Shown: in pieces, positions 1 through 7,680 of the stretch
Position numbering within the stretch: position 1 is the stretch's first letter
Layout: each line of letters begins with the position of its first letter
Assembly: GCF_000389635.1 (NCBI RefSeq)
Contig: NC_021183.1
Location: 1-53,393, forward strand
Direction: 5' to 3'
DNA: 53,393 nucleotides
Origin: Clostridium pasteurianum BC1
Lineage (GTDB): Bacteria; Bacillota; Clostridia; Clostridiales; Clostridiaceae
Position numbers and translations under genes: made by a program
The notes under the pieces: model-generated
The model's input: only the letters and a program-made list of their open reading frames with translations
Database searches by the model: none
What the model was told of the DNA's origin: nothing

Positions 1-28
1 CAATACAAATATAAAAAATAATTATTTA

Positions 29-76
29 AATAAAACAAAAACAACAATACAGTTTGTTGTTTTATTTGTTTTATTT
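29..76. repeat. AT-rich inverted repeat left of the iterons
   Basis: An imperfect inverted repeat in which a run of AAATAAAACAA plus AACAACAA is answered by TTGTTGTTTTATTTG, followed by four copies of a TTTGTTTTAT-like motif up to about position 101. Such AT-rich, easily melted DNA beside iterons usually serves as the unwinding region of a plasmid origin. I see no convincing DnaA box. The assignment rests on position only. Confidence 0.4.
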
Positions 77-145
77 GTTTTATATATATTGTTTTATATG
101 TTTAGCATAGTCTTGTATGTTAGTGGTATCAGTGCTTTACAAATT

Positions 146-383
146 TAAATAATACATTTCCATACCTAAATAATACATCTTCATACCCTTAAATAATACA
201 TTTCCATACCTAAATAATACATTTCCATACCTAAATAATACATTTCCATACCCTTAAATAATACATTTCCATACCTAAATAATACATCTTCATACCTAAA
301 TAATATATCTTCATACTCTTAAATAATACATTTCTATACCTAATAATATATCTTCATATTTTTAAATAATACATTTCTATACC
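146..383 (+). repeat. Iteron array of the plasmid origin (11 copies of a 21-bp unit)
   Basis: Eleven near-identical copies of TAAATAATACATTTCCATACC start at 146, 167, 190, 211, 232, 255, 276, 297, 320, 341 and 363. Steps are 21 bp with an extra CT(T) giving 23 bp at every third unit, so the array has a higher-order pattern. The last copies are more degenerate. Direct repeats of this size immediately upstream of a Rep_3-type initiator gene are the classic binding sites for Rep in theta-replicating plasmids; here they would be both the origin and the copy-number control sequence. Confidence 0.88.
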
Positions 384-412
384 CAACTAATACATATACA
401 TATTAGTTGTAT
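384..412. promoter_or_regulatory. Dyad between iterons and rep start, likely Rep operator
   Basis: CTAATA-CATATACA-TATTAG forms a dyad just past the last iteron and about 45 bp before the rep start codon. Rep_3 initiators commonly repress their own gene by binding inverted half-iterons here. The iteron core AATACAT is visible in the left arm. Function is inferred from position. Confidence 0.4.
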
Positions 413-454
413 TAGTATTATATGTATGGTATTATATTTATATGGAGGTATATT

Positions 455-1519
455 ATGAATGAAAATTATTTAGTTACAAAATCAAATACATTAATAACAT
501 CAAGTTATGATTTAAGTTTACAAGAACAAAGAATTATATTAACATTAGCTAGCTTGGTACAGCCTACAGATGAGAATTTTAAATCTTATGAATTCAGTAT
601 AAAAGATTTTAAAGAGCTGTTAGGCGTTGAAGATAAATCTAAATATACTGAAATTCCTAAAATAACTAAAGAACTTATGCAAAAAGTACTTGAAATAAAA
701 CAAGATAAGAAAATAATACAAGTTGCTTGGCTTTCTAGTGCTGAATATGAAAAAGGTTCGGGTAAAATTGAATTAGAATTTAGTCCTAAACTTAAGCCGT
801 ATATGTTAGGGCTAAAAGAGTTTTATACTAGTTATAGATTAAAAAACGTATTAGAGCTTAAAGGAAAATATTCAATAAGAATGTATGAAATTTTAAAAAG
901 CAATGAATTTAAAAAAGTTGCAGAAATAAAAGTAGATGAGCTAAGGAAAATACTAAAAGCCGATACAGGTTCGTATTTAATATATCAAAATTTTAAAAAC
1001 AGAATAATAGTACAAGCTAAAAGGGAACTTTGTTCAAAAACAGATATATGTTTTGATTTTGAAGAAATAAAAACAGGTAGAAAAGTCACGGCACTTAAAT
1101 TTCACATAAAATCAAATAATAAAGATGTAAACTATATGGCAGCGCAAATTGAAAGTGAAAAGGAAGAGAAAGAAGAATATATAGAAAAAGTTAAAAAGGT
1201 AATGTATGACCATAAGATTACGTCCCTTGAAGCAAAAAAAATATATGATAGCTCAAATAGTAATATAGAGCTTATATCAAAGGTTTATAATCACTTTAAA
1301 GCTAGAAAAGTAGAAAACTTTATAGGAACTATGATAAGCATGGTTAAACCAGGAATTTTTCAAGAACCTATGAATAATACACCTAAAACACACTTTAATG
1401 ATTATGAGCAAAGACAATATGATTACACTGAACTTGAAAAAAAGCTTTTAGGTTGGGATAAAGAAGAGCTAGACAGAGTTGGAGAGAAATCTAAACAAAG
1501 CAAAATAGAAGCACTTTAA
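455..1519 (+). CDS. repB: Plasmid replication initiator, Rep_3 / RepB family
   Basis: The protein of 354 residues has the two winged-helix layout of Rep_3 initiators: a first module containing SLQEQRIILTLASLV and SIKDFKELLGV, and a second containing RMYEILKSNEFKKVAEIKVDELRKIL. The C-terminal 100 residues are charged and probably not part of the DNA-binding core. It would bind the iterons upstream, melt the origin and recruit host helicase. I chose ATG 455 because TATGGAGG lies 9 bp upstream; the ORF is open to an ATG at 422 but that has no ribosome site. The gene is followed by a strong nested hairpin rather than a partner gene. Confidence 0.9.
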   Translation: MNENYLVTKSNTLITSSYDLSLQEQRIILTLASLVQPTDENFKSYEFSIKDFKELLGVEDKSKYTEIPKITKELMQKVLEIKQDKKIIQVAWLSSAEYEKGSGKIELEFSPKLKPYMLGLKEFYTSYRLKNVLELKGKYSIRMYEILKSNEFKKVAEIKVDELRKILKADTGSYLIYQNFKNRIIVQAKRELCSKTDICFDFEEIKTGRKVTALKFHIKSNNKDVNYMAAQIESEKEEKEEYIEKVKKVMYDHKITSLEAKKIYDSSNSNIELISKVYNHFKARKVENFIGTMISMVKPGIFQEPMNNTPKTHFNDYEQRQYDYTELEKKLLGWDKEELDRVGEKSKQSKIEAL

Positions 1520-1521
1520 CG

Positions 1522-1590
1522 ACTACTAGATATAATGGACACCTTGTCAACTTCGTACCTACGTTGACCACTTCCATTACATCTAGTAGT
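1522..1590. repeat. Large nested hairpin downstream of rep
   Basis: An 18-bp stem (ACTACTAGATATAATGGA at 1522-1539, complementary to 1573-1590 with one mismatch) encloses a second stem, GTCAAC (1546-1551) with GTTGAC (1563-1568). It could terminate rep transcription, although no long T-run follows at once, or be a single-strand origin or mobile-element scar. Only the structure is certain. Confidence 0.55.
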
Positions 1591-1630
1591 ATTATTCTTA
1601 ATGATTACTTCTATTATACTTTTCTTATAT

Positions 1631-1811
1631 GGCCCAGTACCAGCAAACGTGTTATGAAGTGCAAAGTAACTTCAGTAAATTGAATAAAATAAACGATCAT
1701 TTAATTTACTGAAGATATAAGATATATACAATATAAATCTAATTATGCGTGACAATTAACATATAATAGTATCTACTTTGCCCCTGGTAACGCGTTTGCT
1801 GGTATTACTCC
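1631..1811. mobile_element. Miniature element with ~39-bp terminal inverted repeats, copy 1
   Basis: Left end GGCCCAGTACCAGCA... reaches GTGCAAAGTAAC at about 1670. The right end, read on the other strand from 1811, is GGAGTAATACCAGCAAACG... down to GGGCAAAGTAG. The ends match over about 39 bp and enclose about 100 bp with no coding potential. Related ends recur at 18159-18350 and 42779-42961, and one end at about 34640. The length of the ends and the GGGGT start of the 42.8-kb copy suggest Tn3-derived miniature elements (TIMEs). No target duplication was recognisable. Confidence 0.6.
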
Positions 1812-1892
1812 ATGTTGGTATGTATCGGTAGTTAGGTTTACATAAATTGCATATTACATAATGTAAATTATGTAAACTAATAATATGTAAAC

Positions 1893-1936
1893 AAATGCAC
1901 AGACCACATTTATAACATAGAGATGGTTTGTGCATT
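1893..1936 (-). terminator. Hairpin downstream of parR
   Basis: AATGCACAGACCA at about 1894 pairs with TGGTTTGTGCATT (1924-1936). It lies just past the stop of the partition operon and could end its transcription; the T-run on the minus strand is weak. Nothing else is evident between 1812 and 1978. Confidence 0.45.
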
Positions 1937-1978
1937 CAAATTTTATTAATTTTAAAAAATTACCTTTTTACCTCTTGT

Positions 1979-2299
1979 TTAATCTTCTTCTAAGCAGCTT
2001 TCATCAATATCATTTATATTTCCATTGAAACTAGCATCAAATATATGAGAAGAAGTATTATCAATTTCTTCTGCAGTAGGGACATATGCATTTGGTAATT
2101 CCTGACGCATTATTTCAACAACTAAATTTCTCAAATCAGCATTATTCTTACCATACTTTTCGTAAAATCTAACAGCTTCGCACATGTAATCTGTAGTTAC
2201 AAAATCTTTATTTTCTTTTTTCTTTGCTGCAATTATTTCTTTTACATCATTATTACGCTTTGAAAATGTAAATGTAAAAGAACCTTCTCTTTTGGCCAT
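1979..2299 (-). CDS. parR: ParR-like centromere-binding adaptor
   Basis: A 106-residue protein whose gene starts 12 bp after the stop of the parM-like gene. The N-terminal half (basic, GSFTFTFSKRNNDVKEIIAAKK, then VTTDYMCEAVRFYEKYG) looks like a ribbon-helix-helix DNA-binding module; the C-terminal tail is acidic (DIDESCLEED), as expected for the segment that contacts the filament in ParR proteins. It would bind the repeats upstream of parM and couple the plasmid to the filament. The family is divergent and the call leans on gene order. Confidence 0.7.
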   Translation of the reverse strand: MAKREGSFTFTFSKRNNDVKEIIAAKKKENKDFVTTDYMCEAVRFYEKYGKNNADLRNLVVEIMRQELPNAYVPTAEEIDNTSSHIFDASFNGNINDIDESCLEED

Positions 2300-2311
2300 T
2301 AAATCACGCCC

Positions 2312-3316
2312 TTAAATAGCTTTTCCATATTTTTTTACTGCTATTTTAAATAAACCTTCTACAGTAGTAAATTGTGAATTAGTTGCTATCATGCTATTTG
2401 GAAGTTTATCTGTTATTTCATCTGTTAAATGTTGTGTGGTACCACCAACACATATAACTGTATCTAAATCTCTAAGAGAAATTCCATGTCTTGCTATTTG
2501 TTCACATGCTTCATCAAAGAATCTAATTTTAGCTTTCTTTATATATTCTACTGTAGTTTCATCTTTTTTACCAAAATCTAAACCATATCCACGATCTAAA
2601 GCTTCTTCAGCAACATTAACATTAACTCTATTCCCCTTTTTGTTATGATCTGTTAATGCATCTGATACATAGTTTATCAATTGTACAGCTCCAAGGAAAT
2701 CTTCAGCAAACCTATCCTTTTGTGGATTTGCACAAGAACCATCTGTGAATAGTGTAAATGTCATATTTTGTCCTCCAAAATCTATTACTCCAACTTTTTT
2801 ATCAGTAAATAGTTCAGGAGTAAGATAACGTACTCCGCTGCCTTCTGCTTTAAGCATTATCTCTGCAATTTCAAATTCAAAATCATTATCATCTACATTT
2901 ATTTTAATTACTCCATCACCTTTAATAAAACTTTTATAACTCTGTTTAGCATCTTCATTTGAAAGAACAGTAATAGGACAAGCTAACACAAGATATACCT
3001 TATTGTCCTTGGTTCCAGGTTGTAAATATTGAGTTATTGAAACATAAGAGCATATTTTATGTAATAGATTCTCTTTAGAAGTCTCAAAATTCTTTCTTTC
3101 TCCACCTTGTTTTCCTACAATATATTCTCCTTCATCAAATACTACTTTATGAGAATCATCACCTTCTACGTCAATATATCCATCTGTAAGATCATACATT
3201 CTTGATAAAAAATGTTTTGGTTTAGCTCCATCTAACTTTAAATTATTACCTAAGACAACCCCCATAACTTTCGTTGTATCTTTACCTGGATCAAGTGATA
3301 TTACTACCGAACTCAT
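2312..3316 (-). CDS. parM: ParM-like actin ATPase for plasmid segregation
   Basis: This 334-residue protein has the actin-fold motifs in order: phosphate-1 SLDPGKDTTKV near the N terminus, phosphate-2 VGVIDFGGQNMTF near residue 175, and adenosine motif VICVGGTTQHL near residue 288. Bacterial ParM/AlfA proteins polymerise with ATP and push sister plasmids apart. The start is supported by AGGAGGAATTAT just upstream (minus strand). It is first in a two-gene operon with the parR-like gene, with the centromere repeats in front, which is the standard type II partition layout. Confidence 0.9.
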   Translation of the reverse strand: MSSVVISLDPGKDTTKVMGVVLGNNLKLDGAKPKHFLSRMYDLTDGYIDVEGDDSHKVVFDEGEYIVGKQGGERKNFETSKENLLHKICSYVSITQYLQPGTKDNKVYLVLACPITVLSNEDAKQSYKSFIKGDGVIKINVDDNDFEFEIAEIMLKAEGSGVRYLTPELFTDKKVGVIDFGGQNMTFTLFTDGSCANPQKDRFAEDFLGAVQLINYVSDALTDHNKKGNRVNVNVAEEALDRGYGLDFGKKDETTVEYIKKAKIRFFDEACEQIARHGISLRDLDTVICVGGTTQHLTDEITDKLPNSMIATNSQFTTVEGLFKIAVKKYGKAI

Positions 3317-3346
3317 ATATAATTCCTCCTAAATTAAAATTTACTC

Positions 3347-3435
3347 TGTATGTCTATTGTATGTCTAAATAGACATACAGTCAATAGATTTTATAAATTT
3401 TTTTATATTTTAGACATACATTTAGACATACATTG
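3347..3435. promoter_or_regulatory. parC: parC-type centromere repeats and par promoter region
   Basis: The decamer TGTATGTCTA occurs at 3347-3356 and 3358-3367 and, inverted (TAGACATACA), at 3370-3379, 3411-3420 and 3423-3432. The first pair is spaced 11 bp, about one helical turn, and a related TGTATGTGCATA follows. Repeats placed directly upstream of parM are the expected ParR-binding centromere and would also autoregulate the operon. The region to 3595 also holds the start signals of the divergent HTH gene. Confidence 0.75.
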
Positions 3436-3595
3436 TATGTGCATACTAATATATTCTACATAAAAAAATAATATCCTTTAATTTTGTAAAAATTTTACAT
3501 TTAGATATGCGTTTTTTATTAATTTTAAGATATACTTTAAAATATAAAGGAAATTAAATATATACATAGAATTATAAAAAGTGGGCGGTGATTAA

Positions 3596-4300
3596 ATGGA
3601 TAAAATTAATTTTGATAAAAAAGATATAACAGCACAAATAAAATATATAAACGACCATCTTATGCACGGATCATCTTTTAATAAGACCTGTAAAGATATT
3701 GGCATTCCAAAATCAACACTTAGAGACAGATTTAATAAAGCTGGATATAGTTTTTCTAAGGAAACTTACCAATATGTTATAACATCACATAATAATAACA
3801 TATTGGTAAAGTCATCTAAAACAGCTAATGAACCTACTATTAGACTTAACAGTTCTAAAAATATTACAAATATAACACCTAAAGGAATTGAGCCTAAAAG
3901 AATAGAAAAAGAAAATAGTTCTTTATGTTTAAAAGATAACACAACAACAACTGTTGAAGATAAACAGATTAAAAATAGTTATAATTATGTTATAAATGCC
4001 AAGCTACAGAAAGATGTTATAAACATGTTAGAATGGTATAAAGATTATAAAGATAAAGATGATCAGATTAATGAGGCTTTAAAATGGGTAGAAGATCAGA
4101 AAAATAGAAAAGATATAATTGACATACCAGAGATAACAATAGATTCAGAATGGATAGATGGAGAAATCTGGACACGTTCTTTTACTGTATATAAAAAAGT
4201 TCTAAATAAGTTTAATGACTTTGTAAAAAAACAGCCATTCACAAAGCAAGATCTCATGAGTATGGCCTTAGTTGAATACATGAAAAAATATAATAGATAA
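3596..4300 (+). CDS. Plasmid DNA-binding protein, HTH plus possible ribbon-helix-helix
   Basis: This 234-residue protein begins with a helix-turn-helix (residues about 8-48; SSFNKTCKDIGIPKSTLRDRFNKAGYSF reads as a Psq/Hin-like HTH). A polar linker follows, and the C-terminal segment has RSFTVYKKVLNKFNDFVKK... LMSMALVEYMKKYN, which has the spacing of a ribbon-helix-helix-like helix pair. It is transcribed away from the partition operon and shares its intergenic control region. A role in replication or partition control is plausible but not shown. GGGCGGTG precedes the ATG. Confidence 0.6.
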   Translation: MDKINFDKKDITAQIKYINDHLMHGSSFNKTCKDIGIPKSTLRDRFNKAGYSFSKETYQYVITSHNNNILVKSSKTANEPTIRLNSSKNITNITPKGIEPKRIEKENSSLCLKDNTTTTVEDKQIKNSYNYVINAKLQKDVINMLEWYKDYKDKDDQINEALKWVEDQKNRKDIIDIPEITIDSEWIDGEIWTRSFTVYKKVLNKFNDFVKKQPFTKQDLMSMALVEYMKKYNR

Positions 4301-4349
4301 TATACAGATTCTGCTTATATTAATTACTTTCAATATGATATAATATTTT

Positions 4350-4440
4350 TAGAAGATAAATAGTATTTAGGTTGCTACCTTTCGGGTTATTTATCTCCGC
4401 AATGGAAAGCTGTTATGGGACTGACAACAAAGGAGGTGGC
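4350..4440 (+). promoter_or_regulatory. Structured leader before the small membrane-peptide gene
   Basis: The stretch GATAAATAGTATTTAGG... GGGTTATTTATC can fold through ATAAATA/TATTTAT and GGTTGCTACC arms and ends in a very strong ribosome site (AAAGGAGGTGG). A long structured leader ahead of a tiny hydrophobic peptide is typical of type I toxin mRNAs, which are translated only after processing. I cannot identify the antisense RNA. Confidence 0.35.
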
Positions 4441-4443
4441 TGA

Positions 4444-4578
4444 ATGAGTGATAAACTTGCTATAACTGCTATGGTATGCATTACTATAGTAGCTCTTGTA
4501 TTAGGTGTAGTAGGCATATTTGCTATACTGGCTTATGTGAAAGATTTATCAAGAGTAAAATTTAAAAAATATTATTAA
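4444..4578 (+). CDS. 44-residue single-span membrane peptide, possible type I toxin
   Basis: ATG at 4444 follows AAAGGAGGTGGCTGA. The product starts MSDKLAITAMVCITIVALVLG, has one hydrophobic span (residues about 6-31) and a basic tail (KDLSRVKFKKYY). Size, charge pattern, strong ribosome site and the terminator at 4634-4657 fit the holin-like or Fst/TxpA type of plasmid-stabilising toxin. It could equally be a harmless small membrane protein. It lies between the partition region and the first mobile element. Confidence 0.6.
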   Translation: MSDKLAITAMVCITIVALVLGVVGIFAILAYVKDLSRVKFKKYY

Positions 4579-4633
4579 TACTTAATTTTAATATAATATA
4601 CATGTATAGTATATTATTCTAAATAATAAAAAG

Positions 4634-4657
4634 CCAACAAAAAATTGTTGGTTTTTT
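4634..4657 (+). terminator. Rho-independent terminator
   Basis: CCAACAA (4634-4640) pairs with TTGTTGG (4645-4651) and is followed by six T residues. It ends the small membrane-peptide transcript. Confidence 0.8.
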
Positions 4658-4664
4658 ATATATT

Positions 4665-4796
4665 GGGGTAAGGCAACATAGCCATCAAGCTAAGTCATAT
4701 TAAATAGTATTTAGTTCTGAATAAGCACTATATTTTACCAATCATTCTTTCTTTTCATAAGATTCAATGGTGTATTGTAAGAGTACATTATTATTT
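4665..4796. mobile_element. Left-end fragment of a second IS231-like element next to a Tn3-like end
   Basis: GGGGTAAGGCAA (4665-4676) is followed by the IS end CATAGCCATCAAGCTAAG at 4677. The next 120 bp match 27581-27700 almost base for base, so this is the 5'-terminal fragment of the same IS subtype whose transposase remnant lies at 27770-28161. It is cut at about 4796, where the Tn3-like GGGGTAGTACCC and the complete IS231-like element begin. Confidence 0.7.
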
Positions 4797-4808
4797 GGGG
4801 TAGTACCC

Positions 4809-6547
4809 CATAGCCATCAAGCTAAGAAACGAGAATAATGTATTAAATCAATTAGTGTAAGAGATTAAGGTAAAACCAGTTTACTTCATTACAAATTTTA
4901 ACATAAACGCTATTTTAATATGATTTTTTGCATATCAAAATAGCTCCTGTATTCATAATTTTTTTGAAGACACGAACTTTAAATTATAGTATAATAAAAT
5001 TGTTTTATGCGGCGGTTTTACACCTTCTTTCTTGATGGCTGTAGGAGACTCCAAGAATGTCAAAAAAGGTATTTTTGTCCTTACGGTGTGATTTCCGTCC
5101 GTTTTTACATATGCAGTTATATATTCTTATTAAAACTTTAGAATTATTTGAAGGTGTCATAAAGCTAAAATAAAGTTCTTCAACATATTCATGTACTATT
5201 TCTGCAGTTTTGATTTCACTTGCCTCAAACTTCTTCTTTTTTAAGAGTTCAGATCTCATTTTAAATATCACTATGGAACTTAAAACTAGTAAAATGAGCT
5301 TACCATACAACTGGCATTTAAATCGCTCAATCCTTACTGGTTTTACATTAGATATATGAAATATTGACTTCCATATCTTAAATATTAGTTCAATCTGCCA
5401 CCTTAATGAATAAATCTCATGTATTTGTTTTGTAAACAATATATCATTTGATATATTAGTAATGTATATTGTTATTCCCATCAAACTAATTGTATTAGCA
5501 CTTTTCTTAATCCCTTTCTTTTTAGCATTTTTAAAAACTTTTTCTTTCCTTTCTTTAAGCTGATCTTTGGTAAGTCTATAGATGACGAGCCTTACTTTGC
5601 GCTTTTCAGTTCTTCCAACAAATACATCTGGTATTTCCTTAATTTCACCTTCTTGCATTTCATTTGCCACATCTTTTAAAAACACCCTTTTATAAATAGT
5701 TGATTTCCTTGGCTGTCCATTTTTAAGATACTCCACATTTTCATTTTTTACATAAACAGCTATATTAGGTTTAAGCCTTGAAACATAAAAAGATTTTTTA
5801 TTCTCCATATCCTCAAAATCTTTAAAATTAAAGTATCCCAGATCTCTTAATGAAAGATCTCCAGCCTTAAATGTATCTTTTATTTTACTTCCAAATGTAT
5901 TGTCATTTCCACTTCCAGGTCCTACATCTATGTGCATAAAGTTTCCTGATTTTAATTCATATTCAAGCTGTATCTTTACGCCGGAAGGCTGTGAACTTCC
6001 TCCGGAACCTGGATATACACTTCTATATATTTCTGGAACTTGAAATGCTGTAGAATCCACTATTCGTATTCTTTTAAAATGCGAATCCCACATGGTAAGT
6101 ATATTTGAATTTGTAAGCTTTACACTGTTTAAAAGCCTTGTAAATACTTCTTTTAAGAACTCTACTGCTTTGTCATTTAAACGCTGATCTATTGCTTGGC
6201 TGCTTACTGTTGTTTTTGTCTTTGAGCTTAGATTAGCGCTCATTGTTACAAGTGTATCTTTTGATACATCAAGTTGTGAAAATGCACATAAATAAAGAAA
6301 CTGCCATGCTTTTAATTTACCTTCTCTTTGTACAAATCCAACCTTTCTAGCTATCTTTTCAATTTCTTCTTTGGAAAAATATTTTAGTAAATGTTTTGAT
6401 AAATGCTTAATTTCATTTTGCACCATTAATTTTTCTTTTGTGATTTTTTAAACCCCCTTCATAAAAAACTGAATTTTTTATTATTGTACTATTTTTTATA
6501 AATGGGGGCGAATTTTTTATATATTTATTTTTAGCTTGATGGCTATG
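4809..6547 (-). mobile_element. Complete IS231-like insertion sequence (IS4 family)
   Basis: Perfect 17-bp terminal inverted repeats, CATAGCCATCAAGCTAA at 4809-4825 and its complement at 6531-6547, enclose one transposase gene. The left flank is GGGTAGTACCC (4798-4808), an exact match to the GGG-N5-CCC target reported for IS231A; the right flank is GGGTACAGCCA. Flanks are not identical, so the two sides probably derive from different insertion events joined by recombination. Confidence 0.85.
5005..6426 (-). CDS. IS4-family (IS231-like) transposase
   Basis: The 473-residue protein has the IS4-family YREK signature near its C terminus: Y-SL-R-WQI-E-LIFKIW-K, with the expected 2, 3 and 6 residue spacings. 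An earlier DSTAFQVP supplies one of the acidic catalytic residues and RDLGYFNF another. Length equals that of IS231 transposases, and the reading frame appears intact, so the element may be active. ATG at 6426 is the natural start. A second, truncated relative with the same C-terminal motifs lies at 27770-28161. Confidence 0.9.
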   Translation of the reverse strand: MVQNEIKHLSKHLLKYFSKEEIEKIARKVGFVQREGKLKAWQFLYLCAFSQLDVSKDTLVTMSANLSSKTKTTVSSQAIDQRLNDKAVEFLKEVFTRLLNSVKLTNSNILTMWDSHFKRIRIVDSTAFQVPEIYRSVYPGSGGSSQPSGVKIQLEYELKSGNFMHIDVGPGSGNDNTFGSKIKDTFKAGDLSLRDLGYFNFKDFEDMENKKSFYVSRLKPNIAVYVKNENVEYLKNGQPRKSTIYKRVFLKDVANEMQEGEIKEIPDVFVGRTEKRKVRLVIYRLTKDQLKERKEKVFKNAKKKGIKKSANTISLMGITIYITNISNDILFTKQIHEIYSLRWQIELIFKIWKSIFHISNVKPVRIERFKCQLYGKLILLVLSSIVIFKMRSELLKKKKFEASEIKTAEIVHEYVEELYFSFMTPSNNSKVLIRIYNCICKNGRKSHRKDKNTFFDILGVSYSHQERRCKTAA

Positions 6548-6584
6548 GGGTACAGCCAACATTTCCGACAAAACCCACGTTAAG
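6547..6584 (+). repeat. 38-bp Tn3-family terminal inverted repeat (Tn4430-like)
   Basis: The 38 bases start GGGGTACAGCCAACATTTCC and end ACGTTAAG, matching the length, GGGG start and TAAG end of Tn3-family ends; from memory it resembles the Tn4430 end. The IS231-like element abuts it, sharing its first G. No matching Tn3 transposase is nearby, so only an end remains; the Vat-like gene that follows may once have been its cargo. Confidence 0.65.
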
Positions 6585-6775
6585 ACAAAAAATGGATGAG
6601 AAGTTTAATTTTTATCAACTCTAAGAAATGTCAATAATTGATTTCATAATGGTATAATACACTTAATAAATTAATTCGTCTTGGTAATTAAATACGACAT
6701 AAGTAGAAATATGCCCTTGAAAATAGTATAATAGAGCATAAATTAAAAAATAAGGATTATTTTAGGAGTGATTCT

Positions 6776-6805
6776 ATGAAGAAATGTATTGTAATAATGG
6801 GATAG
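6776..6805 (+). other. Nine-codon ORF upstream of the acetyltransferase gene
   Basis: TTAGGAGTGATTCT precedes ATG and the reading MKKCIVIMG then TAG, 39 bp before the next start. It could be a translated leader controlling the resistance-like gene, as in inducible antibiotic-resistance operons. Alternatively it is the stump of an FMN-reductase-like gene, because MKK.(V)IMG is a common start in that family. No paired stems supporting attenuation were evident to me. Confidence 0.35.
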
Positions 6806-6844
6806 TCAGAAAATTAGCATAAAATACAAAGGAGAGAGTTAAAT

Positions 6845-7477
6845 ATGACTATTCCAAATACAAATAAAGTATATCCAAGAAGTAACGATTACCAAACAAT
6901 ATATCTTAAAAATGTAATTACAAGAGATAATATAAAAGTTGGAGATTATACAATATATAATGATTATTATAATGATCCAAGGGATTTTGAAAAAAATAAT
7001 GTATTATATCAGTATCCTGTAAACAATGATAATTTAATAATTGGGAAGTTTTGTTCAATTGCATGTAAAGCGAAGTTTCTCATGACAAGTGGAAATCACA
7101 CACTGAAATCACTATCTACTTATACATTTCCAATATTTTATGAGGAATGGGGTTTAGACCTCCGCCATATAACAGATGCTTGGGATAATAAGGGAGATAT
7201 TGTAATTGGAAATGATGTGTGGATAGGTTATGACGCTATAATTATGTCAGGTGTGAAAATCGGTGATGGTGCAATTATTGGAACCAGAGCAATAGTTACT
7301 AATGATGTTCCACCTTATACTATTGTTGGAGGCATACCTGCAAAAGTTATAAAGAAAAGGTTTAGTGATGATATAATTTTAAAATTATTGAAAATTAAGT
7401 GGTGGAATTGGCCAGATGAAAAAATCCAAGCAAATATTCGACACATTCAGTCAGGAAATATTGATAAATTAGTTTAA
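6845..7477 (+). CDS. Vat-family xenobiotic (streptogramin A-type) O-acetyltransferase
   Basis: A 210-residue left-handed beta-helix acetyltransferase. Hexapeptide repeats run from LIIGKFCSIACKAKF and resume at GDIVIGNDVWIGYDAIIMSGVKIGDGAIIGTRAIVTNDV. The conserved SGNHTLKSLSTYTFPIF segment supplies the catalytic His of XAT enzymes, and the C-terminal PPYTIVGGIPAKVIKKRF is typical of Vat proteins. Family members transfer acetyl from acetyl-CoA to streptogramin A or chloramphenicol; substrate here is not provable. AAAGGAGAGAG lies upstream. It stands alone beside a Tn3-family end, suggesting acquisition by transposition. Confidence 0.85.
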   Translation: MTIPNTNKVYPRSNDYQTIYLKNVITRDNIKVGDYTIYNDYYNDPRDFEKNNVLYQYPVNNDNLIIGKFCSIACKAKFLMTSGNHTLKSLSTYTFPIFYEEWGLDLRHITDAWDNKGDIVIGNDVWIGYDAIIMSGVKIGDGAIIGTRAIVTNDVPPYTIVGGIPAKVIKKRFSDDIILKLLKIKWWNWPDEKIQANIRHIQSGNIDKLV

Positions 7478-7680
7478 TGTTTTGTGGCTAATTATTCTTA
7501 TTTAACGTCATAACAGCCACAAGTTGAGTAGATCCATTCTTGATTTACAGTTTGCAAAAAAATGGAAAATACTGTCTTGTGACTGTTTTTTAGGTAAGTA
7601 GACGGTAATCTTTACAGATACCGCCCCTTTCAGAACCGGACGTGCCCAATTAAGGCATCCGGCTCCCCATATGAACCTAT

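Noticed and set aside
146-383. Regular repeats resembling a CRISPR array
   Set aside because: Repeats are essentially contiguous with no unique spacers and stand directly before a Rep_3 initiator gene; they are iterons. No cas genes occur in the window.
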